Positions 18,019 through 27,014 of a stretch of DNA of 38,746 nucleotides are shown here, in pieces. Made by a program: the position numbers and the translations under genes. Position 1 is the first letter of the stretch; every line of letters begins with the position of its first letter. Below the pieces are notes generated by a model. That model was not told the DNA's origin, did no database searches, and saw nothing but the letters and a program-made list of their open reading frames with translations. This DNA comes from Morganella morganii (GTDB lineage Bacteria; Pseudomonadota; Gammaproteobacteria; Enterobacterales; Enterobacteriaceae). Where the stretch lies: contig NZ_NRQY01000001.1 of the NCBI RefSeq assembly GCF_003996855.1, forward strand, positions 1,780,898-1,819,643, given 5' to 3'.

Positions 18019-18095
18019 GAAAGACGCGTAAATTGTTATCATCCCTATTCTCTGAGAGATTTTTTTTTGGCCACATTAATTGTGGCCATTTTCTT
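18019..18095 (+). ncRNA. micA: MicA, sigma-E-dependent Hfq-binding small RNA
   Basis: Small RNA that represses ompA and other outer membrane protein mRNAs under envelope stress. The 5' end GAAAGACGCG and the inner TTGTTATCATC are shared with E. coli MicA; the latter belongs to the target-pairing region. Next come a small hairpin (TCTC/GAGA), a run of nine T as a likely Hfq site, and the terminator stem GGCCACA/TGTGGCC (18069-18087). The final T-run is imperfect (ATTTTCTTA), so the exact 3' end is uncertain. The location between luxS and gshA on the opposite strand is the same as in E. coli. Confidence 0.92.
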
Positions 18096-18107
18096 ATCTG
18101 TCAGAAA

Positions 18108-19667
18108 TCAGCGACCGCCGTGCAGCGCCAGATACTCATCAAAACTTATCGTATCACTCTCTTCCATCGCTTTTTGTTTACCGACAGAAGCCTGCCATTG
18201 TTCAGCAAAGTCTGCTTCACTGATCACGTCATACGGCTCGTGAGTCAGTTCTTCATGATACCGATCCGCCAGGGCCAGCCCGTAACTTCCGATACCCGCT
18301 TCTTTTATCAGTGCCAGCATCCGTCCCGAGAACGTCAGTTCCGGATCATCAAACTGTACTTTCAGTGCTTCGCACACTTCGCGATACTGTGTGCCTGAGC
18401 AGGTATCTAACACATCGGCAACACGCAGGAGATCATTAAACAGTGCGTGACCTACTTTTTGCAAGGGTTGTTTTTCACGGCCGCAGCCGATACCGATTTC
18501 CTGTCCCGGTTTACGTCCTTCCAGAATCACCCGATTCCAGTTATGGCGGGCACATGCCAGTTCATCCGCGCTCATTTCCGGCGCATCTGCCAGCACACAC
18601 CAGATGAGGAACAGGTCGAGGAAACGGATTTGTGTTTCATCCACACCGGTGGCAGAGAACGGGTTGATATCCAGAGCACGGACTTCGATATACTCCACTC
18701 CGCCGCGCTGTAATGCATCAGACGGTGACTCATCACCTTTCTGCACACGCTTCGGACGGATTGGCGCATAGAACTCGTTTTCAATCTGTAATACGTTGGC
18801 GTTAATCTGAAGGTGTTTGCCGTCTTTGGTTAATCCCAGCGCAGCAAATTCCTCAGACGGGATCTTAATAGCATTCTTCAGCCCGGCGACATACGTGTCC
18901 AGGTGGTTGAAGGTGATGTTCAGATCACTTTGTGACTTGCTGGTATAGCCAAGGTCACTTAAACGCAGTGACGTGGCATACGGCAGGTATAATGCCCCTG
19001 CCGGCAGCTTTTCAAACGGCAGATTGGTTTTGCGGCCGCGCAGGAACGAACTGCAAATTGCCGGAGAGGCACCAAACAGGAACGGGATCACCCAGCCGAA
19101 ACGGTAATAGTTACGGATCAGGCGGAAATAACCGTCAGAGATTTTATCCTTGCCACTTTCTGCATCACTGATACCGCTCCACGCCTGCCAGAATTCCATC
19201 GGCAGAGAGAAGTTATAGTGGACACCGGAAATGGTCTGCATCAGCGCGCCATAACGGTTTTTAAGCCCTTCACGGTACAACGTCTTGAAACGGCCGGCAT
19301 TGGATGTACCGAACTGCGCCAGTTCGATATGCTCTTCAGAATCAATGAAGCATGGCATGCTCAGCGGCCACATCCGTTCATTATTCAGATGACGCGCCGT
19401 GTAACGGTGCACATCACGCAGAAATTTCACGGTGTAATCAATGCGCGAATCCACAGGGGTAATAAACTCCAGCAGTGACTCGGCAAAGTCCGTGGTGATC
19501 CACTTATGTGTTAATGATTTTCCCAGCGCTTCCGGGTGACCGGTACGTGCCAGTGCACCATCCGGCGTGATACGCAGTGTTTCGCGCTCAATACCGCGGT
19601 TGATGCCTTTTAAAATCCGGGGGTGCGTCTCTAACCATGAGAGCGCTTTAGATACATCCGGGATCAA
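18108..19667 (-). CDS. gshA: Glutamate--cysteine ligase GshA
   Basis: First enzyme of glutathione synthesis: joins L-glutamate and L-cysteine through the gamma-carboxyl with ATP. The 519 residues (518 in E. coli) are of the proteobacterial GshA family, with [44 protein letters not shown] and ADAPEMS. The start codon is TTG (19665-19667), as in E. coli gshA, backed by GGGAGGTC a few bases upstream. The poor start codon probably limits translation. The micA terminator lies 13 bp beyond its stop on the other strand. Confidence 0.97.
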   Translation of the reverse strand: MIPDVSKALSWLETHPRILKGINRGIERETLRITPDGALARTGHPEALGKSLTHKWITTDFAESLLEFITPVDSRIDYTVKFLRDVHRYTARHLNNERMWPLSMPCFIDSEEHIELAQFGTSNAGRFKTLYREGLKNRYGALMQTISGVHYNFSLPMEFWQAWSGISDAESGKDKISDGYFRLIRNYYRFGWVIPFLFGASPAICSSFLRGRKTNLPFEKLPAGALYLPYATSLRLSDLGYTSKSQSDLNITFNHLDTYVAGLKNAIKIPSEEFAALGLTKDGKHLQINANVLQIENEFYAPIRPKRVQKGDESPSDALQRGGVEYIEVRALDINPFSATGVDETQIRFLDLFLIWCVLADAPEMSADELACARHNWNRVILEGRKPGQEIGIGCGREKQPLQKVGHALFNDLLRVADVLDTCSGTQYREVCEALKVQFDDPELTFSGRMLALIKEAGIGSYGLALADRYHEELTHEPYDVISEADFAEQWQASVGKQKAMEESDTISFDEYLALHGGR

Positions 19668-19911
19668 ATTGACCTCCCGTCCTGATAATGGATATTATTC
19701 ATAAGAGGGATACTTTATCGCAAAGCCGGGTTATTGTCGCTGTGATTCAGCCCGGCCCACACAAACGGAACAGCAGAAACAACTGCCGTTACAATACATT
19801 ACCCCTCTTACACGTCATTGCTATACGATCAGTTTCAGAAGCATCTGTACTTCAGATAAGGAGTATGACGTAAAAACGGATTCGATTCAGTGACGGAAAA
19901 AACGGAAAAAG

Positions 19912-19940
19912 AAAAACCCCGCTCAAAGAGCGGGGTTTTT
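19912..19940 (-). terminator. Terminator of the tRNA operon
   Basis: 13-bp inverted repeat (five A plus CCCCGCTC against GAGCGGGG plus five T) with an AAA loop. It sits 5 bp beyond the last tRNA on the minus strand. Confidence 0.93.
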
Positions 19941-19944
19941 TATA

Positions 19945-20021
19945 TGGTGCACCCGAGAGGATTCGAACCTCTGACCGCCCGGTTCGTAGCCGGGTACTCT
20001 ATCCAGCTGAGCTACGGGTGC
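19945..20021 (-). tRNA. tRNA-Arg(ACG), copy 3 in transcription order
   Basis: 77 nt, from GCACCCGTAGCTC through the anticodon loop CTACGAA to GGTTCGAATCC and an encoded CCA. The acceptor stem GCACCCG/CGGGTGC is perfect. The A of the ACG anticodon is normally edited to inosine by TadA. Identical to the other two copies. Confidence 0.98.
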
Positions 20022-20045
20022 TGAATATGAGATAAGAGAGGAAGA

Positions 20046-20122
20046 TGGTGCACCCGAGAGGATTCGAACCTCTGACCGCCCGGTTCGTAGCCGGGTACTC
20101 TATCCAGCTGAGCTACGGGTGC
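20046..20122 (-). tRNA. tRNA-Arg(ACG), copy 2
   Basis: Identical 77-nt copy, 24 bp from the first and 52 bp from the third. Confidence 0.98.
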
Positions 20123-20174
20123 ATCGCATACTAATTCTGTTACCTGAAATCAGTTTTGAAATAAGGTGATAAGA

Positions 20175-20251
20175 TGGTGCACCCGAGAGGATTCGAACCT
20201 CTGACCGCCCGGTTCGTAGCCGGGTACTCTATCCAGCTGAGCTACGGGTGC
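20175..20251 (-). tRNA. tRNA-Arg(ACG), copy 1
   Basis: Identical 77-nt copy, only 8 bp after the tRNA-Ser gene. The cluster corresponds to argVYZQ of E. coli, which has four copies. Confidence 0.98.
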
Positions 20252-20259
20252 AATCTGAA

Positions 20260-20352
20260 TGGCGGTGAGAGAGGGATTTGAACCCTCGATGCAGCTTTTG
20301 ACCGCATACTCCCTTAGCAGGGGAGCGCCTTCAGCCTCTCGGCCATCTCACC
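20260..20352 (-). tRNA. serV: tRNA-Ser(GCT)
   Basis: 93 nt with the long variable arm of tRNA-Ser (TATGCGGTCAAAAGCTGCAT), anticodon loop CTGCTAA (reads AGC/AGU) and an encoded CCA. It is first in the tRNA operon, as serV is in E. coli. Confidence 0.98.
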
Positions 20353-20413
20353 ATTGTTTCAGACCACACAACGATGATTTCCGTTTCCGTCATCTCGTCG
20401 TCGTGTGGCGCAC

Positions 20414-20441
20414 ATATTACTTTCCCCCACTGAGAAGTCAA
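20414..20441 (-). promoter_or_regulatory. Promoter of the serV-arg tRNA operon
   Basis: Minus strand TTGACT (20436-20441), 16 bp, TAATAT (20414-20419), then the GC-rich discriminator GTGCGCC. An A/T-rich stretch upstream (20442-20465) could be an UP element. Spacer length and discriminator match ppGpp-controlled stable RNA promoters. Confidence 0.85.
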
Positions 20442-20656
20442 ACAATTTTTCCCAACTTTTTAAGATCTCACGATCGTTTGCACAATTACCGCGCATTATG
20501 TTGATTTTCACAACGATACGGGTGTTTTTCCGGCAACATGATTCACATCCGCATAACGCGGTGGTACAGAGAAAATCGGGCAGTAAGAGAGAAAGTAACA
20601 GAATGACGGGCGATTTTTGCAGGAAAAAAAGTGAAGAGCCGGGATAATAGCGGCAG

Positions 20657-20698
20657 GAAGAAAAGAAGAAGGCGCCCGTCGCGGTAACGAGCGCGCCT
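20657..20698 (-). terminator. csrA terminator
   Basis: On the minus strand AGGCGC and GCGCCT (20670-20675 and 20693-20698) pair, and a pyrimidine-rich tract TTCTTCTTTTCTT follows. Confidence 0.75.
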
Positions 20699-20704
20699 CA
20701 CAAC

Positions 20705-20896
20705 TTAATAGTTATTATTATTGGGTTGAGATTTTTCAGCCTGGATCCGCTGGTAAATTTCTTCACGGTGAACAGAAACCTCTTTTGGGGCGTTGACACC
20801 AATTCGTACCTGGTTTCCTTTAACACCCAGTACAGTAACTGTTACCTCATCGCCTATCATAAGTGTTTCACCAACTCGACGAGTCAGAATAAGCAT
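20705..20896 (-). CDS. csrA: Carbon storage regulator CsrA
   Basis: Dimeric RNA-binding protein that controls translation and stability of mRNAs for carbon storage, motility and biofilm formation by binding GGA motifs. It has 63 residues. Residues 1-57 look identical to E. coli CsrA, and only the tail (QPNNNNY) differs. The RNA-contact residues Leu4 and Arg44 are present. The ribosome site CAAGGAG itself contains a GGA, and TTGGATGGATAATGG lies further up, fitting the known autorepression. A promoter lies in the alaS-csrA gap, and read-through from alaS is also possible. Confidence 0.99.
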
Positions 20897-20993
20897 TCTT
20901 TGCTCCTTGAAATATTAAAAGAGTCGGGCCACTAAGTTTACCCGCCATTATCCATCCAACACCGTGAAAGCGTATAGCAATGATTATTTGTAA

Positions 20994-21021
20994 ACTATAT
21001 GTAGTTTTATACACATTGCAA
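20994..21021 (-). promoter_or_regulatory. Candidate csrA promoter
   Basis: Minus strand TTGCAA (21016-21021), 16 bp, TATAGT (20994-20999), about 100 bp upstream of csrA. E. coli csrA has several promoters, so others may exist in the gap. Confidence 0.55.
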
Positions 21022-21125
21022 TATTTAGTGTAGTTAAAAATTGCGACCTAATGTCAGTGATATAAAGATGTTATCACCAATATCAGGAGCACACCTAAGC
21101 GCACTCCTGTTCAGATTTACTCCGG

Positions 21126-23753
21126 CTACAGGTGAGATGCCACCCAGCTTTCAACGCTTGCCATCGCAGCAGGTAAAGCAGCGGTATCTGTCCCGCCGGC
21201 TTGTGCCATATCCGGCCGGCCGCCCCCTTTACCACCGATTTGTTCAGCAATAAAGGCAACCAGTTCGCCGGCTTTGACTTTACCGGTCAGATCTTTTGTT
21301 ACACCTGCAATGAGACTAACTTTATCATCACTGATAGTTGAAAGCACAATAATTCCAGAGCTTAATTGATTTTTTAGATCATCAACCATCGTCCGCAGCA
21401 TTTTAGGTTCGGCGTTAGTCAGTTGTTTCACCAGAAGTTTAACACCGTTCACTGAAACGGCATCTTTGGTCATGGAAGAACTTTCCTGCGCAGCCTGCTG
21501 TTCTTTGAGTTGCTGTAACTCTTTTTCCAGACTGCGGATTTTATCCAGCGCGGCTTTTACTTTCTCGCCCACCCCGGCTTCATCACTTTTCACCAGCTGC
21601 GCCACAGAGGAGAGTGCGTCAGACTGCTGATTCACGCTTTCCAGTGCACCGATACCGGTGACCGCTTCAATACGGCGGATACCGGCCGCTGTGGCGGATT
21701 CACTGATAATACGGAACAGACCGATATCACCGGTACGCGCAGCGTGAGTACCGCCGCACAGCTCGGTTGAGAAGTCGCCCATGCTCAGTACACGGACACG
21801 CTCATCGTATTTTTCACCGAACAGTGCCATCGCACCTTTGGCTTTCGCGTCTTCCAGATCCATCAGCTCAGTCACAACCGGCTCATTTTTACGGATTTCG
21901 GCGTTAACCAGTGCTTCCACCTCACGGATTTGTGCCGGTGTCATGGCTTCAAAATGTGAGAAGTCAAAACGCAGGTATTTATCATTTACCAGTGAGCCTT
22001 TCTGAGACACATGCTCACCCAGAACCTGACGCAGCGCAGCATGCATAAGGTGCGTTGCCGAGTGGTTCAGACGGATGGCGTTACGGCGCTCTTCATCAAT
22101 TTTAGCCGTAATTTTGTGGTTCACAGTCAGTTTACCGCTCACCACACGACCGGCATGGCCGATCGCCTGGCCGTATTTCTGCGTATCCAGAACGCTGAAT
22201 TGTGCATCGTTGCCGGACAGCACACCAGTATCACCAACCTGACCACCGGATTCCGCATAAAATGCCGTTTTATCCAGGATCACCAGACCTTCATCACCGG
22301 CGTTCAGCTCTGTGACCGGCTGACCTTCTTTGTACAGCTCAACAATAGTCGCCGTCTGCTCATTGTGGTCATAGCCGGAGAAATCACTGCGCTTATCAAC
22401 TTTGATAAGGTTGTTGTAATCAGCACCAAAACCACTGTTTTCACGGGCACGGCGGCGCTGTTCTTCCATAGCGGCTTCAAAACCGGCTTCATCCACTTTC
22501 AGATGACGCTCGCGGCAGACGTCAGCGGTCAGATCCAGCGGGAAACCATAGGTGTCATAAAGACGGAATGCCGCTTCACCGCTCAGGGTATCTCCGGTCA
22601 GTGAGGCTAATTCATCATCCAGCAGTTGCAGGCCGCGTTCCAGCGTACGGGCAAACTGCTCTTCTTCTGATTTCAGTACTTTCTCAACCATCACGCGCTG
22701 ACGTGCCAGTTCTTCACCGGCAGATCCCATCACGCTGATCAGCGGTGCAACAAGCTTATAGAAGAAAGTATCTTTCGCGCCCAGCATGTAGCCATGGCGG
22801 ACAGCACGACGGATGATACGGCGCAGTACATAACCGCGGCCTTCGTTGGACGGAATAACACCATCGCAGATAAGGAAAGCACAAGAGCGGATGTGGTCGG
22901 CGATCACGCGCAGTGATTTGCTGGTCAGGTCGTCTGCACCGGTCACTTTCGCTACATCAGCGATCAGTTTGCGGAACAGGTCGATATCATAGTTGGAGTT
23001 TACGTGCTGGAGAACAGCGGTAATACGCTCCAGGCCCATACCGGTATCAACGGATGGCTTCGGCAGCGGCTCTAATGTACCGTCAGACTGACGGTTGAAC
23101 TGCATAAAGACAATGTTCCAGATCTCAATGTAACGGTCGCCGTCTTCTTCCGGTGATCCGGGAGGGCCGCCCCAGATATGGTCGCCGTGATCAAAGAAAA
23201 TTTCAGTACACGGACCGCAGGGGCCGGTATCGCCCATCTGCCAGAAGTTGTCAGAAGCGTATTGAGCGCCTTTGTTATCACCGATGCGGATAATGCGTTC
23301 AGCCGGAACACCGACTTCATCTTTCCAGATATTGTACGCTTCATCATCCGTGGCATAGACGGTTACCCACAGCTTGTCTTTCGGCAGGTTAAACCATTCC
23401 CCGCCTGTCAGCAGTTCCCAGGCGAAATTAATGGCATCGTGTTTGAAGTAATCGCCGAAGCTGAAGTTACCCAGCATTTCAAAGAAGGTGTGGTGACGTG
23501 CAGTGTAGCCGACGTTTTCCAGGTCGTTGTGCTTACCACCGGCACGGACACAGCGCTGCGCTGTAGTGGCGCGGGTGTAAGGACGTTTATCCAGACCCAG
23601 GAAAACATCTTTGAATTGGTTCATCCCTGCATTAGTAAAAAGCAGCGTTGGATCGTTGTTCGGAACCAGCGAGCTGCTCTGGACAATCTGATGTCCTTTT
23701 GTATGGAAAAAGTCGAGAAACGCCTGACGGATCTCAGCGGTGCTTTTGCTCAT
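21126..23753 (-). CDS. alaS: Alanine--tRNA ligase AlaS
   Basis: Charges tRNA-Ala and clears mischarged Ser/Gly-tRNA. The 875 residues (876 in E. coli) include the class II catalytic core (1-460; [19 protein letters not shown], then GMGLERI), the editing domain with its zinc-type residues HSATHLMH and CGGTH, a short coiled coil ([19 protein letters not shown]) and the C-Ala domain with [15 protein letters not shown]. The gene has its own promoter, which lies inside a 7-bp inverted repeat. E. coli AlaRS is reported to repress its own gene by binding a palindrome there. Confidence 0.98.
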   Translation of the reverse strand: MSKSTAEIRQAFLDFFHTKGHQIVQSSSLVPNNDPTLLFTNAGMNQFKDVFLGLDKRPYTRATTAQRCVRAGGKHNDLENVGYTARHHTFFEMLGNFSFGDYFKHDAINFAWELLTGGEWFNLPKDKLWVTVYATDDEAYNIWKDEVGVPAERIIRIGDNKGAQYASDNFWQMGDTGPCGPCTEIFFDHGDHIWGGPPGSPEEDGDRYIEIWNIVFMQFNRQSDGTLEPLPKPSVDTGMGLERITAVLQHVNSNYDIDLFRKLIADVAKVTGADDLTSKSLRVIADHIRSCAFLICDGVIPSNEGRGYVLRRIIRRAVRHGYMLGAKDTFFYKLVAPLISVMGSAGEELARQRVMVEKVLKSEEEQFARTLERGLQLLDDELASLTGDTLSGEAAFRLYDTYGFPLDLTADVCRERHLKVDEAGFEAAMEEQRRRARENSGFGADYNNLIKVDKRSDFSGYDHNEQTATIVELYKEGQPVTELNAGDEGLVILDKTAFYAESGGQVGDTGVLSGNDAQFSVLDTQKYGQAIGHAGRVVSGKLTVNHKITAKIDEERRNAIRLNHSATHLMHAALRQVLGEHVSQKGSLVNDKYLRFDFSHFEAMTPAQIREVEALVNAEIRKNEPVVTELMDLEDAKAKGAMALFGEKYDERVRVLSMGDFSTELCGGTHAARTGDIGLFRIISESATAAGIRRIEAVTGIGALESVNQQSDALSSVAQLVKSDEAGVGEKVKAALDKIRSLEKELQQLKEQQAAQESSSMTKDAVSVNGVKLLVKQLTNAEPKMLRTMVDDLKNQLSSGIIVLSTISDDKVSLIAGVTKDLTGKVKAGELVAFIAEQIGGKGGGRPDMAQAGGTDTAALPAAMASVESWVASHL

Positions 23754-23895
23754 ATTTATCCCGAAATCAAGCTGAAATAATAAGATTTATGAATTGCGAA
23801 ACAGACTGTGAAGCCGCTCCGATTCAACCTTCGGATCAATCAAGGCGGAGAGAAATTTAAGGGTTTCCCTTGAACATTAATTCCCAGATAAATCC

Positions 23896-23922
23896 ATTCG
23901 CTGTACCCATTGTAAAGCGAAT
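23896..23922. promoter_or_regulatory. Inverted repeat around the alaS -10 box, putative AlaRS operator
   Basis: ATTCGCT (23896-23902) and AGCGAAT (23916-23922) form a perfect 7-bp inverted repeat with 13 bp between. The alaS -10 box lies inside it and the expected start site falls at its left edge. E. coli AlaRS is known to bind a palindrome near its own start site, so this is a good candidate for the same autoregulation. Confidence 0.6.
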
Positions 23923-23937
23923 AAACTTTTTCTGAAA
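23909..23937 (-). promoter_or_regulatory. alaS promoter
   Basis: Minus strand TTTCAG (23932-23937), 17 bp, TACAAT (23909-23914), about 150 bp upstream of the alaS start. Confidence 0.65.
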
Positions 23938-24032
23938 GTCTGTTCGTACAAACGGCGCTCATCCGGCCGGGAGCGGGGTTTCTGTATCGGGAACACGGGA
24001 TGAGAGGCAAAGACAGAACGTTATCCGCAGAT

Positions 24033-24067
24033 AAAAAGAAAGCCATACCCGTCGCGGATACAGCTTT
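24033..24067 (-). terminator. recA terminator
   Basis: A 12-bp stem including G-U pairs (AAAGCTGTATCC with GGGTATGGCTTT, 24039-24067) and a GCGAC loop, followed by CTTTTT. It marks recA as a single-gene transcript. Confidence 0.85.
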
Positions 24068-24124
24068 CATAATAACTCAATGATTTTATTACTGTAAATT
24101 ATGAAACCAGTGTAGCTTTACGAA

Positions 24125-25195
24125 TTAAAACTCTTCGTTGCCTGCATTTTCAGTTTCGCTTTCTTCACTGAAACTTTCTGCTGCGGTACTCAATTCACCG
24201 GTATGATTCAGTAATAATTCACGTAATTTTTTGTCCAGTTCATCCGCCATTTCCGGGTGTTCTTTCAGGTAGATAGTGGCGTTTGCTTTACCCTGACCAA
24301 TTTTTTCACCGTTGTAGCTGTACCATGCACCGGCTTTCTCAACCAGTTTATGTTTCACGCCCAGGTCGATCAATTCGCCCATGGTGTTGATACCTTCGCC
24401 GTACATGATCTGGAATTCTGCCTGTTTGAATGGCGCAGCAACTTTGTTTTTCACGACTTTTACGCGGGTTTCGCTGCCGACCACTTCATCACCATTTTTC
24501 ACCGCGCCGATACGGCGGATATCCAGACGGACAGACGCATAGAATTTCAGTGCGTTACCCCCGGTGGTAGTTTCCGGGTTACCGAACATCACACCAATCT
24601 TCATACGGATCTGGTTAATGAAAATCAGCAGGGTGTTGGAGTTTTTCAGGTTACCGGCCAGTTTACGCATTGCCTGGCTCATCATACGTGCTGCCAGACC
24701 CATGTGAGAATCACCGATTTCACCTTCGATTTCAGCTTTTGGTGTCAGAGCGGCCACGGAGTCAACAATGATGACATCAACCGCACCGGAGCGGGTTAAG
24801 GCATCACAGATTTCCAGTGCCTGTTCGCCGGTGTCCGGCTGGGAGCACAGCAGGTTATCGATATCCACGCCCAGTTTCTTGGCATAAACCGGGTCCAGTG
24901 CGTGTTCCGCATCGATAAACGCACACACACGGCCCTGACGCTGCGCAGCGGCAATAACCTGTAACGTCAGCGTGGTTTTACCGGAAGATTCAGGCCCGTA
25001 GATTTCAACAATACGACCCAGCGGCAAACCGCCTGCACCCAGTGCAACGTCCAGTGCCAGAGAGCCGGTTGAGATGGTTTCCACGTCCATGGAACGGTCT
25101 TCGCCCAGACGCATGATTGAACCTTTACCGAACTGCTTCTCAATCTGACCTAAGGCTGCTGCCAGTGCTTTCTGTTTGTTCTCATCAATAGCCAT
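24125..25195 (-). CDS. recA: Recombinase RecA
   Basis: DNA strand-exchange ATPase and co-protease for LexA self-cleavage. The 356 residues (353 in E. coli) show Walker A GPESSGKT at 67-74, the loop 2 segment [17 protein letters not shown], and an acidic C-terminal tail rich in E. The promoter carries a consensus LexA box. A terminator follows and recX is absent, so RecA is not co-expressed with its usual negative modulator from this locus. Confidence 0.99.
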   Translation of the reverse strand: MAIDENKQKALAAALGQIEKQFGKGSIMRLGEDRSMDVETISTGSLALDVALGAGGLPLGRIVEIYGPESSGKTTLTLQVIAAAQRQGRVCAFIDAEHALDPVYAKKLGVDIDNLLCSQPDTGEQALEICDALTRSGAVDVIIVDSVAALTPKAEIEGEIGDSHMGLAARMMSQAMRKLAGNLKNSNTLLIFINQIRMKIGVMFGNPETTTGGNALKFYASVRLDIRRIGAVKNGDEVVGSETRVKVVKNKVAAPFKQAEFQIMYGEGINTMGELIDLGVKHKLVEKAGAWYSYNGEKIGQGKANATIYLKEHPEMADELDKKLRELLLNHTGELSTAAESFSEESETENAGNEEF

Positions 25196-25269
25196 GTAAA
25201 CTCCCTTCTCAGCCCCTGAGACACTGCCCCCGGGTTATTAAAATGGTTTCAACTGAATCTGTTGAAGTG

Positions 25270-25297
25270 ATTATACTGTATAGTCATACAGTATCAA
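25270..25297 (-). promoter_or_regulatory. recA promoter with LexA (SOS) box
   Basis: Minus strand TTGATA (25292-25297), 16 bp, TATAAT (25270-25275), the same hexamers and spacing as in E. coli. The LexA box TACTGTATGACTATACAGTA (25274-25293) fills the spacer; its CTGT-N8-ACAG core is perfect. The stop codon of pncC (25284-25286) falls inside the box. Confidence 0.97.
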
Positions 25298-25805
25298 GCG
25301 ATTTTTTTGTCAGAATTGCAATTAATCCGCCGAGCCCTTTCAGCACAGCCTGATAGCGTACCGCATTGCGATCGCCCTGAAAACACCAGCAACGGGCTGC
25401 GGTTTTTACACCTGTTTTTTCCCGCCACGCCCAGCCGAACCAGACAGTACCGACCGGCTTTTCATCGCTGCCGCCATCCGGCCCGGCAATGCCGCTGACA
25501 GAGACGGCTAAGTCCGCACCTGAGGTATCCAGCGCCCCAGCGGCCATTTCCCGCACCACCGCCTCACTGACCGCACCAAAGACAGATAATGATTGTTCTG
25601 ATACCCCGATCATACTGTGTTTAGCGTCATTACTGTAGGTGACAAACCCGCGCTGAAAATACGCCGAACTCCCGGCGATATCCGTGATTACCTTGGCAAT
25701 CCACCCGCCGGTGCAGGATTCTGCCGCCGTGACACTCAGGCCGGCCTCAAGGAGATAATGCCCCAGTTCTGTACTGCACCGGGTCAGAGCCTGTTCATCA
25801 TGCAT
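25284..25805 (-). CDS. pncC: Nicotinamide-nucleotide amidohydrolase PncC (CinA C-terminal family)
   Basis: Deamidates NMN to nicotinic acid mononucleotide in the pyridine nucleotide cycle. Stand-alone CinA C-terminal domain of 173 residues (165 in E. coli). The catalytic Ser30 in ESCTGG, Tyr57 in VTYSN and Lys62 are in place, as are SGIAGPDGGSDEKPVGTVWF. The last four codons and the stop lie in the recA promoter and LexA box, an overlap the shorter E. coli protein does not need. It starts 12 bp after lplT and so is probably the end of an aas-lplT-pncC transcript. Confidence 0.95.
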   Translation of the reverse strand: MHDEQALTRCSTELGHYLLEAGLSVTAAESCTGGWIAKVITDIAGSSAYFQRGFVTYSNDAKHSMIGVSEQSLSVFGAVSEAVVREMAAGALDTSGADLAVSVSGIAGPDGGSDEKPVGTVWFGWAWREKTGVKTAARCWCFQGDRNAVRYQAVLKGLGGLIAILTKKSLDTV

Positions 25806-25817
25806 CTGTCACTCCTG

Positions 25818-27014
25818 TTATGAAATCTGTTTTTTACGGCGGATATCCCAGAGCCATAACCCGCCGATCGCGAGAGCAAACAGGCTGCCGAAAGACGCAC
25901 CGATCACCACCACCGGCACACCGGCTTTGACCGCCAGGGAGTAAAGTCCCAGCATCAGCAGCATCGCGCCGTTTTCCCCCATATTCTGTACCGCGATGGC
26001 ATTCCCCGCCCCGACCGTTTCTTTACCGCGCTTTTGCAGCAGCGCATTGAGCGGCACCACAAACAGGCCGCCGAATACGCCGAGCAGAATCAGTGTTATA
26101 TTGGCCGGAATAACAGCGGTCTGAAAGGTGAAAATAATCACCATAACGCCGATCAGTATCCCGGCGGGCATACAACGGCGTACCGTTTCCAGAGTGATAA
26201 AGCGGGCAGCCAGCCCCGCCCCCGCGACAATCCCGATAGCAACCATCGCGTTAAGCAGTGTCGGCATGGTCTGACCGGTAATTCCCAGTGCCGCCGGAAC
26301 CCACAGTACCAGCATCAGCCGCAGTGTCACCCCCGCCCCCCAGAACAGACTGGTGCCGGTCAGGGAAAAACGGCTTTCCTGATTTTTCCACAAAGATACC
26401 GTGGCGCGGAAAAAGGTGCTCATCATCGTGCGCGGATTGCGGCTCAGCCCGGTTTTTGCCGGAGGCAGACGCGGAATACGGAGATTGGTCAGTGCCGCCA
26501 GTCCGTACATCACCGTGCATAAAATCAGCGCCATCGTAATATGGTAATCAGACAGGAAACCGCCGGTTACTGATCCCAGCAGGATCGCCACAATGGTCGA
26601 GGCTTCAATCAGCCCGTTGGCTTTAACCAGCTGTTCACCGGTCGTCAGTTCACCGAGGATACCGTATTTTGCCGGGGAATAGGCAGCAGCTCCCACCCCG
26701 ATAAGACCGTACCCCAGGAACGGGTCCGCGCCGAGGCAGATCACCACCGCACCGATCAGTTTGCAGCCGTTCGACAGCAGCATCACCCGCCCTTTCGGGA
26801 AGCTGTCGGCAATCTGTCCGACAAACGGCGCCAGTACAATGAAAGTCAGCACAAATACCATTTGCAGCATCGGCTGGCTCCACTCCGGATAGTGCCGGGC
26901 GCTGAGCTGCGCAAGGATGGCGAACAGAATCGCGTTATCCGCAAACGCAGTAATAAACTGCGAAATCAGTACCGCTTTCATACCTTTGTTCAGTAACGGG
27001 GCAGATGCTGTCAT
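25818..27014 (-). CDS. lplT: Lysophospholipid transporter LplT
   Basis: Inner membrane flippase of the major facilitator superfamily that brings lysophospholipids, mainly lyso-PE, to the inner leaflet for re-acylation by Aas. The 398 residues (397 in E. coli) contain about 12 hydrophobic segments. Conserved stretches include [44 protein letters not shown] and [11 protein letters not shown]. It overlaps the end of aas by 4 bp, a sign of translational coupling. Confidence 0.96.
   Translation of the reverse strand: MTASAPLLNKGMKAVLISQFITAFADNAILFAILAQLSARHYPEWSQPMLQMVFVLTFIVLAPFVGQIADSFPKGRVMLLSNGCKLIGAVVICLGADPFLGYGLIGVGAAAYSPAKYGILGELTTGEQLVKANGLIEASTIVAILLGSVTGGFLSDYHITMALILCTVMYGLAALTNLRIPRLPPAKTGLSRNPRTMMSTFFRATVSLWKNQESRFSLTGTSLFWGAGVTLRLMLVLWVPAALGITGQTMPTLLNAMVAIGIVAGAGLAARFITLETVRRCMPAGILIGVMVIIFTFQTAVIPANITLILLGVFGGLFVVPLNALLQKRGKETVGAGNAIAVQNMGENGAMLLMLGLYSLAVKAGVPVVVIGASFGSLFALAIGGLWLWDIRRKKQIS

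Larger units (their letters stand above)
20353..20704. other. Gap between tRNA operon and csrA
   Basis: It holds the tRNA operon promoter with an A/T-rich upstream segment (20414-20465) and the csrA terminator (20657-20698). Between about 20470 and 20655 I see no gene, repeat or clear site. Confidence 0.7.
23754..24124. other. recA-alaS gap without recX
   Basis: In E. coli this place holds recX. Here the gap is 371 bp, too short for the usual 150-170-residue RecX. The only frame of any length (76 codons, minus strand, 23840-24070) overlaps the promoter and terminator and does not look like RecX. Contents: recA terminator (24033-24067), alaS promoter and operator-like repeat (23896-23937), and a leader of about 150 bases with small hairpins such as AAGGG-AAA-CCCTT. 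Confidence 0.75.

Noticed and set aside
20259..20504. 81-codon frame over tRNA-Ser
   Set aside because: Its first third is the tRNA gene read in reverse; a common artefact.
21084..21109. 11-bp hairpin after alaS as a terminator
   Set aside because: Pairing is good if G-U pairs are allowed, but no T-run follows, so read-through into csrA is equally likely.
22011..22604. 197-codon open frame on the plus strand opposite alaS
   Set aside because: Mirror frame of a conserved gene; no domain is recognisable.
23840..24070. 76-codon minus-strand frame between recA and alaS
   Set aside because: Overlaps the recA terminator and the alaS promoter, has no ribosome site and no RecX-like sequence.
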